From contig CAMBDN010000010.1 in assembly GCA_945865355.1 (NCBI GenBank), forward strand, positions 1 to 23,230: DNA of 23,230 bases, in the 5' to 3' direction. This DNA comes from Legionella genomosp. 1. Lineage in GTDB: Bacteria > Pseudomonadota > Gammaproteobacteria > Legionellales > Legionellaceae. The first letter of the stretch is position 1; every line of letters begins with the position of its first letter. The notes under the pieces were generated by a model that was not told the origin of the DNA, did not search any database, and saw only the letters and a list, made by a program, of their open reading frames with translations. Of this stretch, positions 1 to 7,400 are shown in pieces. The position numbers were made by a program, and so were the translations under genes.

Positions 1-58
1 AAAGCGGTGGAGAGATCAACCCGATCTTTTAGAATTTTTACGTAACCTGTAGTTAAAT

Positions 59-125
59 ATTATGTGCTCTTCTGCGAGTAAAAACCCAGTGTTGGTAGCG
101 GTTGTAGAGCTTGGGAGCACATAAT
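59..125. repeat. 11-bp perfect inverted repeat bounding 67 bp at the istA break
   Basis: ATTATGTGCTC at 59-69 is the exact reverse complement of GAGCACATAAT at 115-125. The enclosed 45 bp carry no recognisable gene. The right copy lies about 20 bp from where the istA frame stops matching its family, so the repeat may mark the rearrangement that truncated the transposase, or an end of the element. The bounded segment reads TG...CA inside each arm, as IS21 ends do, but this is too short to decide. Confidence 0.4.
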
Positions 126-830
126 TTTCGGCGCGACATAATCATTTCCACGATAGGCGGCACATGGCCTTGGCTCAAACCGGTAATGGGCTGCAAAAGA
201 AAGCAGTGTTGGGTTAAAGCGAATGGCATCCCCTTTCCTGTCTAACACCGCTGACTTTAAATTATCGTAAAGTGCAACTCGTGGCACGCCAGAAAAATAG
301 TTGAAGGCAAGTTCATGACCGCGTAGAAAATTTTCTGTGCGAGCATTTAAGTAAAAGCGCAGGAAAATTTTTCTTGAATAACTCAGTACCATCACAAAGG
401 CCATCAATGGCCGCTTTGCCTCACCAATGCTCATGTAACCGAAGTGTCCCCAATCAATTTGGGCTTGTTCTCCAGCTAATGTCCTTAACCGAAGATAGGC
501 CTCAGCTGGTGTCTTGGGCCGATAGAATGAGATAAGCTGTCGAAAGTGATCAGGGCCTCCAGGATATCCACGCTCCACCACCATGCCATAAAGTCGGCTT
601 GCCGTGAGGTTGGGGAAGCGTTGTAGTTGCTCCAGTATAAATGACAGGTAGGGATCTATGATGGACTGCTCAACAAGGACTTTGTTTTTAGCAATCCCCG
701 TTTCAGACAATACACGCTTAACGGTGCTGTGGTGCACGCCTAATTGAGATGCAATTGTTCCCACACGCCATTTTTCAACGTGATGATAGCGCAATATATT
801 GGCTCTTAACTCCTGAGATATGGTCATCAT
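60..830 (-). pseudogene. istA: IS21-family transposase IstA, C-terminally truncated
   Basis: IstA is the DDE transposase of IS21 elements. The 256-residue product starts with a helix-turn-helix segment (about residues 15-45, with SQLGVHHSTVKRVL). The catalytic core follows, with the first Asp at D126 (AQIDWGHFG) and the second at D189 (LYDNLK). Family members run to about 500 residues and carry the catalytic Glu shortly after a PYRGNE-type motif. Here the match stops at YRGN (residues 226-229), and the remaining 27 residues look unrelated, so the third acidic residue and the whole C-terminus are missing. The start is supported by AGAAGG a few bases upstream of the ATG. It is therefore read as a broken transposase, most likely by deletion or by another insertion near position 126-144. 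Confidence 0.8.
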
Positions 831-1287
831 TTTGCCTTCTATTCGTTAATGTTCAGGGGGCTTGAGGACAAGCGTGTGACCCGGGAGATTTGTTGTGGCC
901 TCTTCGGCGTAAAAAATCATGACGTAGCCAGTCAGACACTCGTCTTTCACAAAAGCAGCAGGTTAATGTCAACATCATTTGTCCGTTTTTTTGCTGATTA
1001 GGTTTATTTTCAAGCGGTGCCATTGGAGCATGGGGAGGTGGTGGAGGTGAACCATGATGCGTCACTATTTTGCAAAGACGTTGTCGGTAACAGGCTTGGC
1101 GTGCGGCATGCTTTCGTCTTCCAGTGAAGCTGGCTTGATAACGTGCTCCGGCTAATTTCATTGATTTTATTCGCGCTAGTACAGCACACTCTCGGCTACA
1201 ATAAATTTGACCACGATCGCACTTGGAACAAACCATCGTCTGGTTATGGCAACGTACACATTGAAATAGTCGTGGCGTGGGTTCCAT
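126..1287 (-). mobile_element. IS21-family insertion sequence remnant
   Basis: This stretch combines a truncated IstA-type transposase (60-830) with the Cys-rich ORF that often precedes istA in a subgroup of IS21 elements (853-1287), in the same orientation and 22 bp apart. No istB follows within the window, and the istA reading frame departs from the family near position 144, so the element is at least 3'-truncated and cannot transpose by itself. Outer boundaries are not defined: no convincing IS21 terminal repeat was found upstream of 1287. The left limit given here is where an 11-bp inverted repeat begins. Confidence 0.7.
853..1287 (-). CDS. Cys-rich zinc-binding-type protein accompanying IS21 istA
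   Basis: This 144-residue ORF lies directly upstream of istA in the same orientation and resembles a small protein that I recall recurring at this position in some IS21-type elements of proteobacteria. The N-terminus holds regularly spaced cysteines (C10, C13, C20, C23, C30, C34), a pattern expected for one or two zinc sites. A basic middle section rich in Arg/His follows (GRRKHAARQACYRQR), then a proline run, and a C-terminal CCFC/WLRHDFLRRRG patch. DNA binding is a reasonable inference from the zinc-ribbon-like and basic parts, but its function in transposition is unknown. The start is backed by AAAGGA upstream of the ATG. The frame looks intact even though the adjacent transposase is broken. 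Confidence 0.6.
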   Translation of the reverse strand: MEPTPRLFQCVRCHNQTMVCSKCDRGQIYCSRECAVLARIKSMKLAGARYQASFTGRRKHAARQACYRQRLCKIVTHHGSPPPPPHAPMAPLENKPNQQKNGQMMLTLTCCFCERRVSDWLRHDFLRRRGHNKSPGSHACPQAP

Positions 1288-1341
1288 AGCAATCCTTTGC
1301 TAATGAAACCTGGTATTTAGATGATTGAGTGTTATTCTTTA

Positions 1342-1422
1342 TATTAAGGGACTCGGGTCGTTTGATATCGTAGGGACCGTGAAATCACTAACGATACCAA
1401 ACGGGTTTCATCAGTCCCTTAA
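1342..1422. repeat. MITE-like palindromic element, 81 bp
   Basis: TTAAGGGACT at 1344-1353 is inverted perfectly at 1413-1422. An inner pair, GTTTGATATCGT at 1360-1371 and its inverse with one mismatch at 1391-1402, continues the symmetry across a non-matching stretch. The unit is flanked by the direct repeat CTTTA (1337-1341 and 1423-1427), which could be a 5-bp target duplication. No coding frame fits inside. It could be a small non-autonomous transposable element or simply a strong hairpin; a terminator role is unlikely because neither strand shows a T-run after the stem. Confidence 0.45.
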
Positions 1423-1496
1423 CTTTAGATTATTTTATCGGATTGTTCTTTAAGTGGGCTTGGTTCGATTCTTTCAGATGAAGTGAGCTTTTTGGT

Positions 1497-1667
1497 TTAG
1501 TATCTGCCTGCGCCATTTATTAGCGGGTTACAAGCCCTGTCTACACGTGTTGTAGGATCTTTACTGTCAGCATAAAAACCATCTACATCACTCAAAAAAA
1601 TTAGTTTTTCTGCTGATAACGCTGTTGCTATTGCTCCTGTAACACCAATAATACCAATCTTAATCAT
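1497..1667 (-). CDS. Possible 56-residue ORF of unknown function
   Basis: This is an uninterrupted ATG-to-TAA frame of 56 codons inside an otherwise gene-poor stretch. The first 20 residues are hydrophobic and end in ATALSA, which could be a short export signal. The stretch that follows (EKLIFLSDVDGFYADSKDP) resembles the segment of amino-acid kinases (glutamate 5-kinase, N-acetylglutamate kinase) around their LTDVDGxY motif, so the ORF may instead be a leftover of such a gene. These readings are mutually exclusive. No clear ribosome binding site precedes the ATG. It may be a genuine small protein, a gene remnant or a chance ORF. Confidence 0.3.
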   Translation of the reverse strand: MIKIGIIGVTGAIATALSAEKLIFLSDVDGFYADSKDPTTRVDRACNPLINGAGRY

Positions 1668-1740
1668 ATTATTCTCATTGAATGGACACCATTAACTAGA
1701 ATAATAATACATTGATATGAATATTTATGCAACAAAACAA

Positions 1741-1810
1741 TGTCCGATGTTCGTCATCCCAAACCTTACCACCCCCGGAGATCCCTCACGTAACTCGGAA
1801 TGACAGACAT
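1741..1810. repeat. Palindromic intergenic repeat with GTCATCCC/GGAATGAC ends
   Basis: GTCATCCC at 1753-1760 is approximately inverted by GGAATGAC at 1797-1804, with further matching bases outside. Short palindromes built on GTCATTCC/GGAATGAC ends occur as dispersed intergenic repeats in various proteobacteria. Only one copy is seen here, and it has no coding potential. Confidence 0.35.
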
Positions 1811-1821
1811 TTACAAATGAA

Positions 1822-1900
1822 TAGGGGCTGCTAACAATTCAGATCTCGATGTCCCGTGAGTTGTTCGACACGTCGAGATCCAAATTGTCAACAGCCCCTA
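1822..1900. repeat. Long imperfect hairpin immediately 3' of ygfX
   Basis: The 31-bp arms 1822-1852 and 1870-1900 match at 26 positions when one is reverse-complemented; both outer ends read TAGGGGCTG and the loop is 17 nt. The right arm ends one base from the stop codon of ygfX on the minus strand, so the transcript of sdhE-ygfX would fold here at once after translation ends. No T-run follows, so it is more likely a dispersed palindromic repeat, possibly protecting the 3' end of the mRNA, than a canonical intrinsic terminator. Confidence 0.55.
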
Positions 1901-1901
1901 A

Positions 1902-2303
1902 TTACATTAACAATTTTAGGACCCTGTATTGTGTAATAGAAATTTGATCCTTAAAAACAACCAAACTTTTTCTTGGGCTGATACCTGCTAAAGTAAGTAG
2001 AAAAAAAATTCCTCCATCGAAACCTAGGATCACTTTTTCAAATTTTAATTGTTGCCCATCTGCTTTATGTAAAAGCCAATATCCCGGGTGATATGTCAAT
2101 TTGAGATAACCTGGCATAGGTCTTTTGCTGCGAAGAATGGTTATCAATAGGAAGGATAAGAATGGAAAAATACTAGAAATTAGCAAGAATGAAAGAGACG
2201 ATCTAAGTAAAGCGATAATAGCTAGCAAATGGAGAAATATAGCGCCACGCAAATAATCATTTGATTTATTTAATGTTATCGTGAAGTCTAATGAAGGCAA
2301 CAA
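1902..2303 (-). CDS. ygfX: YgfX-like inner-membrane protein
   Basis: The product of about 133 residues has two hydrophobic segments back to back (about residues 20-57) followed by a soluble C-terminal domain. This is the layout of E. coli YgfX (135 residues), also called CptA, a membrane protein reported to affect cell division and to pair with SdhE/YgfY (CptB). Sequence identity to E. coli is too low for me to confirm by eye; the call rests on length, topology and its position directly after sdhE. The frame opens with TTG codons (2303 or 2300) inside sdhE, giving about a 35-38 bp overlap; no ATG is available near the N-terminus, so translational coupling to sdhE is likely. Confidence 0.7.
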   Translation of the reverse strand: MLPSLDFTITLNKSNDYLRGAIFLHLLAIIALLRSSLSFLLISSIFPFLSFLLITILRSKRPMPGYLKLTYHPGYWLLHKADGQQLKFEKVILGFDGGIFFLLTLAGISPRKSLVVFKDQISITQYRVLKLLM

Positions 2304-2529
2304 TATCGGCTAACTCCTTGTCTTCCGTGTGCTCATACCCCATCAACCAAGCAAATAAGTCTGGATCGGGTTGTTCCAATAAACCCTCGAAAAGAGAGAG
2401 TTGCTTGTCGTTCAGTTTATCAAGATGATCCTTTGCAAAGCGTCCAAGAATCAAATCCAATTCAAGCATGCCACGTCGACAATGCCAAATAATTTTTGCT
2501 TTTCGCTGCACAGCAATCATGATATTCAT
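2266..2529 (-). CDS. sdhE: Succinate dehydrogenase flavinylation factor SdhE (YgfY/CptB)
   Basis: SdhE helps attach FAD covalently to the SdhA subunit of succinate dehydrogenase and acts in the cytoplasm. The 87-residue product shows the family signature RGMLELD (R19-G20, E23) after IIWHCR, and the later PDPDLFAWLMG motif, both well conserved in E. coli SdhE. Two ATG codons (2529 and 2520) are possible starts; neither has a strong Shine-Dalgarno sequence, and the first is listed. The gene overlaps ygfX downstream and is divergent from ygfZ, the same neighbourhood as in E. coli (ygfZ / ygfYX). The size is as expected for the family. Confidence 0.9.
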   Translation of the reverse strand: MNIMIAVQRKAKIIWHCRRGMLELDLILGRFAKDHLDKLNDKQLSLFEGLLEQPDPDLFAWLMGYEHTEDKELADIVAFIRLHDNIK

Positions 2530-2614
2530 ACTTTAGTAAAATTCAAGAGTGATGCTACACTAGACGTTGTGCCGTAAACAAGTGAAATCTAGGATCTGTT
2601 GGAGTAATCTTTTA

Positions 2615-2729
2615 GCCTAATAGAGTTAAGTTAAGAATTTTTCTTCTACTTCAGGATCCGTTTGGACTAAGGAGGAACGGTCCCTAGATAATATAGAAGC
2701 CTTAACTTAGTGCCATTACTCTATTAGCC
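2615..2729. repeat. Imperfect ~115-bp palindrome between sdhE and ygfZ
   Basis: GCCTAATAGAG near 2615 is inverted as CTCTATTAGCC ending at 2729, and TTAAG (2631-2635), CTTCTA and CCGTT are inverted in order towards the centre, with insertions between blocks. A direct repeat is superimposed: AGGATCTGTTGGAGTAA around 2591 resembles AGGATCCGTTTGGACTAA around 2652. The stretch has no ORF and takes up nearly half of the 242-bp divergent intergenic region that must also contain the sdhE and ygfZ promoters. Confidence 0.4.
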
Positions 2730-2771
2730 ACTGGCACCATATTAAGGCCCTCCCTTTTATTAGAGTGAATT

Positions 2772-3743
2772 ATGACACCTTTTTATCACCAAATAAATTC
2801 AAGGCAATTAACGGCGTTTACGCCACTTGCGAACGAATTGGGTTACGATCCCCAAAAAAATTACCTATTTGATTTGTCATACCTTTCTGGTATCCAAGTT
2901 CTTGGTGAGCGGGCTCAAGAGTTTCTACAAGGCCAGCTCAGTTGTGACGTTCGAGAAATCAATGATCAAGAAATGCGTCAAGGTGCTTTATGTAATTTAA
3001 AAGGCCGAATACTCGCTTTAGTTGACATTATCAATGGGTCAGAGCATGGCGTTAACCTTATTCTACCCGCTGATTTATTGATAGAGACGCAAGCATCCTT
3101 AAACAAAACTGCAATGCTTTCACGTGTTTCACTCAGGCACTCAACTGATTATCAATTGTTTGGCTTTTATTTACAAAATCCTGATGATGAAATTCCCTTC
3201 CAAATTGAACTACCAAGCAAACAATATGGCATGGTGCACCATGATAACTTTTGCTGTTATTATCTTGGCGAGAAATCTTATGTCTTTCTCGTCAACCCGA
3301 AACACGTGCACAATTTACGTGCTCCATTTATAAAGACGGCTCAATGGCGTGGTTCTTTAGCATGGCATGCATTACAGCTTGAGCAGAAACGTATCAATAT
3401 TTATCAGCAATCACGAGGGATGTTCCTACCTCATCGACTGGATTTACAATTAACGAGTTACTTAAGTTTTAACAAAGGCTGTTACAAAGGACAGGAGATT
3501 ATAGCTCGAACACATTATCGCGCTAAACTTAAACATACGCTGAAACGATTTACTATTCAAACAAATGAACCATTACAATCAGGACAAAGACTGTTGAGCG
3601 AAGATGGTACTCAAGAAATTGGTGAGCTCGTCGATTATTGTCCTTTGGGTGAAGAAAAATATATCATAGCTGCTAGTGTGATTTTTGAGCATCCGTCTTC
3701 GGTACTTATTGAGGGTCAAAACAGCGCATTTGAAATGGTTTAA
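2772..3743 (+). CDS. ygfZ: Folate-binding protein YgfZ, Fe-S cluster/tRNA modification factor
   Basis: YgfZ (COG0354, IBA57 family) binds folate and supports the maintenance of certain Fe-S enzymes, including MiaB-dependent tRNA thiomethylation. The 323-residue product has the invariant motif KGCYKGQE at residues 235-242 with Cys237, the functional equivalent of Cys228 in E. coli, followed by RTHYRAKLKH. The N-terminal part (LSYLSGIQVLGERAQEFLQGQLSCDV) fits the aminomethyltransferase-like folate domain. The length is typical. It is divergent from sdhE-ygfX; sdhE and ygfZ both support respiratory flavo/Fe-S enzymes. A weak GAGTG precedes the ATG. A perfect palindrome lies 9 bp after the stop. 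Confidence 0.93.
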   Translation: MTPFYHQINSRQLTAFTPLANELGYDPQKNYLFDLSYLSGIQVLGERAQEFLQGQLSCDVREINDQEMRQGALCNLKGRILALVDIINGSEHGVNLILPADLLIETQASLNKTAMLSRVSLRHSTDYQLFGFYLQNPDDEIPFQIELPSKQYGMVHHDNFCCYYLGEKSYVFLVNPKHVHNLRAPFIKTAQWRGSLAWHALQLEQKRINIYQQSRGMFLPHRLDLQLTSYLSFNKGCYKGQEIIARTHYRAKLKHTLKRFTIQTNEPLQSGQRLLSEDGTQEIGELVDYCPLGEEKYIIAASVIFEHPSSVLIEGQNSAFEMV

Positions 3744-3752
3744 GATCCGTTG

Positions 3753-3776
3753 GGAGATCCCGTATACGGGATCTCC
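3753..3776. terminator. 24-bp perfect palindrome between convergent ygfZ and cybB
   Basis: The 24 bases are exactly self-complementary around the centre GTATAC (arms GGAGATCCCGTA), and are followed by TTAT rather than a full T-run. Lying between two convergent genes, the palindrome could stall transcription from either side. Its core CCCGTATACGGG equals the two ends of the dispersed repeat at 4411-4438 without the middle, so it may be a shortened copy of that repeat. Confidence 0.5.
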
Positions 3777-3834
3777 TTATAATGCAACACAACGCGCTCT
3801 ATCGTTACATTTAGGAACAATTCGACTTGTTATA

Positions 3835-4380
3835 TCATTTACTACCAGGCAACATCCGCTTCAATACGTTATCTTTATCAATAAAATGATGTTTAATAGC
3901 GCCAGCAATGTGAAGGACAATTAGTACTATCAAAACCCAAGCAATTGTTTCATGAGATTGATTCATTAATTTTGCTAATGATTTACTTGGCTGTATGGGT
4001 AAAGATAGATTAAACAGGCCAAAATAGGATGGAATTCTTTCTGCAGCCACGGACATGATCCAACCACACATAGCCATGGTAATTAAAAGCAAATACAAAG
4101 CATACTGCACAATTCTCGATACTACTTTTTGCCAAGCAGGAACGGTGGCAGGCAAGGCTGGCTTACCCGCATATTGTATCCAGAAAAAGCGAACGACCAT
4201 CAAAAACAACACCGTTAGACCCAGCGATTTATGCATCATATAAGCAACTGACTTATATTTTTCAGGTACATCATCCAGAAAAAAACTCCCAGACAGCATA
4301 CATATTACAATCAAGGCGATAAGCCAATGAAAAACTTTTGACCCTGTTGAATAGCTTGAAATCGTAGCGATCTTTATCAT
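3835..4380 (-). CDS. cybB: Cytochrome b561 (CybB/YodB family)
   Basis: This is a di-heme inner-membrane cytochrome of about 181 residues with four transmembrane segments (about residues 17-34, 50-70, 88-112, 143-165). Histidines that fit heme ligation lie in the usual places: H18 (VFHWL), H50 (MHKSLGL), H143 (HETIAW) and H157 (LHIAGAIKHH). E. coli relatives (CybB, YodB, YceJ) move electrons between quinol and superoxide or other redox partners; the physiological partner here cannot be told from the sequence. It stands downstream of gdhB on the same strand, but a hairpin repeat in the 65-bp gap suggests separate transcription. Confidence 0.88.
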   Translation of the reverse strand: MIKIATISSYSTGSKVFHWLIALIVICMLSGSFFLDDVPEKYKSVAYMMHKSLGLTVLFLMVVRFFWIQYAGKPALPATVPAWQKVVSRIVQYALYLLLITMAMCGWIMSVAAERIPSYFGLFNLSLPIQPSKSLAKLMNQSHETIAWVLIVLIVLHIAGAIKHHFIDKDNVLKRMLPGSK

Positions 4381-4410
4381 ATAAAATCCTTGTTATTATT
4401 GAACCCTGTT

Positions 4411-4438
4411 GCCCGTATACAGCAAAGCATAATACGGG
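4411..4438. repeat. Dispersed hairpin repeat, copy 1 (CCCGTAT...AGCAAAGC...ATACGGG)
   Basis: The 28-bp unit has a 7-bp perfect stem, CCCGTAT/ATACGGG, around a conserved core AGCAAAGC. It matches the copy at 17251-17279 at about 24 of 28 positions and is related to the inverted copy at 17301-17330. It sits about 7 bp beyond the gdhB stop codon on the minus strand and may end or stabilise that transcript. Confidence 0.65.
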
Positions 4439-4445
4439 AGCTCTA

Positions 4446-7400
4446 CTAAACGTCTAGCAATGTATTTTGATTCTCAGATACTTGAACTGTTGTCTGGGTT
4501 AAGTCCAATAACTCCCGTATAGCTACAAAAAACATGGTGTAATTGAGTGTGCTACTTGAACGCAAGTTAGTTAAAATATGGTGCCACCTGTCAATCAACC
4601 CCTTATGGCTATTTGACCAGTTCTCCAAGCACTTCTGTAAATCCTTGCTCTTCTGATCGAAACGTATAATTCCTGCCGTCAACTGACGTTGCTGCCAATC
4701 TAAATCATCACGCAAAGCTTCTCTCGATAAAGCCTCCCAATGATTATCGGTGGTATGAATAATAACCTGGGTACGAATCCACGCCAGATCAAGAAACTCT
4801 TCGATATGGAAGTATACCTCAGCCGCTTTAGTAATTTTGATCGACAATTTTTGTGCAACATCCAAGATATCCATAGAGGCAAATAAACCACGGGTAATCG
4901 TTAGCTCATGCGCCAACTTTTCAGGGATACCCATCTGTGTATATTCATCAAAATTTTTCACATAAGCCGCTCGATGATTTTCACCAAACACAGCGGGCAT
5001 TGATTTTTTTAACTCTTGCATGTCAGGAGTGTACAATTTCACCACTTTAGAAATATCAAGTCTCATCCGCTTGCTGCGCAAGAACCAACGGGAAACCCGG
5101 CGCAATAATCGAACATAGAGCATCCTAATATCGGAGAGTTGTTCTGCATCGAGCAAACTATCTAATGCTTCAATTTGCTTCCATATCTCATCCATATTAA
5201 GAACGGCTCTGGTGATCATAAATGCACGCACAATAGCAGAAACTGGAGCTCCTGTTTCATCCTGCATGCGATACACAAAACTAAAACCCATTTCATTGAC
5301 GATGATATTGCTTAATTTTGTTGCAATAATTTCTCGTTTTAATGGATGTTGTTGCATCTGCTTAGCAAACCGTTCTTGCAAGGGTTGAGGAAATGAACTC
5401 GCTAGGAATTGTTTCAGATAGGAATCCTCAGGAACATCTGATGCAAGAATAGACTCTTTTAAGATAATTTTACTGTAACAAAGCAAGACGGAAACACCAG
5501 GGCTACTTAATCCTTTGCCGAGCAATTTATGCTCCATCATGACTTTTTCATTGGGTAGAAACTCAAGCGCCCTATCCAACTTCCCTGTACGCTCCAATTC
5601 ATTAATATATCTGCTATGCAACTCAACTGAACGTAAAGATTGAGATGCCGCCAAACTGATAGCACGTGTTTGTAAATAGTTTTCACGCAAAACAAGTCGC
5701 GCAACCTCTTCGGTCATTTCACTTAACAATTCATTACGTTGTTTTGCGGTCAAATCACCAGCAGCAACAATATTATTGAGCAAAATTTTAATATTAACTT
5801 CTTTATCAGAGCAACTAACACCCGCGGAGTTGTCGATAAAATCAGTATAGATAAGCCCCCCATTGAGCGAGTATTCAATACGTCCTAGTTGAGTGAACCC
5901 TAAATTTCCACCTTCACCCACCACTTTGCACCGAAGCTGTTTTCCATTGATACGAATAGCATCATTGGTACGATCGCCCACATCAGCATTAGATTCAGTT
6001 TGCGCCTTAACGAATGTACCAATTCCAGCACTCCACAATAAATCAACTTTTGCCCTTAGTACGATTCTTATCAATTCATTGGGTTCTATAGCGGCTTGTT
6101 TAATACCAAAAACATGCTTCATTTCTTTGCTAACTACGATTGATTTCGCATTGCGATTAAAGACCCCGCCTCCCTTAGATATCAATTTTTTATCATAATC
6201 AGCCCACGTTGAACGCGGTAAATCAAACATTCGTTTGCGCTCGGCAAAACTACTAAGAGGTTCGGGATCCGGATCAATAAAAATGTGCGCATGATTAAAT
6301 GCTGCGACTAATTTAATATGGTTAGATAGCAACATTCCATTACCAAAAACATCACCCGCCATATCACCAATCCCAACAACTGTAAAATCAGTTGAATTGA
6401 TATCAATAGCCATTTCATAAAAATGGCGCTTCACAGATTCCCAAGCACCCTTTGCTGTAATACCCATTTTTTTATGGTCATAGCCAATCGAACCACCTGA
6501 TGCAAAAGCATCTCCCAACCAAAATCCATATTCTAATGAGATTGCATTCGCTATATCAGAAAAAGTAGCGGTACCCTTGTCAGCGGCTACAACCAAATAA
6601 GGATCATCTTCATCATAGCAAACGACATCCAAAGGCTTGATAACAGCGCCCTCTCGATAATTATCAGTAATATCTAGAAGGCCCCGAATAAATTGTTGAT
6701 AACAGATAATTCCTTCTGCTAAAATTTCTTCACGAGTACCATTGATGGGTAAATGCTTAGCAACAAAACCACCTTTTGCACCGCTTGGCACGATCACAGC
6801 ATTTTTGACTTGCTGAGCTTTCATTAAACCTAATATTTCAGTACGAAAATCTTCCTTACGGTCAGACCAACGCAACCCTCCTCTGGCTACCTTACCGCAA
6901 CGTAAGTGCACCCCTTCAAATTGTGGTGAGTACACAAAAATTTCGAACATAGGAAATGGACGAGGCACGCCGGGGATTAATTTACTATTCAATTTGATAG
7001 AAATATAATTTTTATAGTTCCCCAGTTGATCTTGCTGATAGTAATTGGTCCGAATGGTTGCAGTAATTGCTTGCACATAGTGCCTAATAATTTTATCTTC
7101 ATCGAGATTAGCAACACCATCTAAATCAGCAAAAATCCCATCGACTATCTCCTGGAAATTTTCTTCACGGTGCAGTGTTTTTTCAGGATGAAAACGCATC
7201 TCGAATAACTGGACTAATTTATTTGCAATCGCTGCATTGTTATTTAGTGCCGTTTCTACATAGTCTTGGCTAAAAGTGAACCCAATTTGCTTGAAATATT
7301 TAGCATACGTCCTTACAACAGCTACTTGACGCCAATCGAGGCCTGCCGCCAAAACCAACTGATTAAATCCATCATTTTCAGCATCTCCAAACCATACTCG

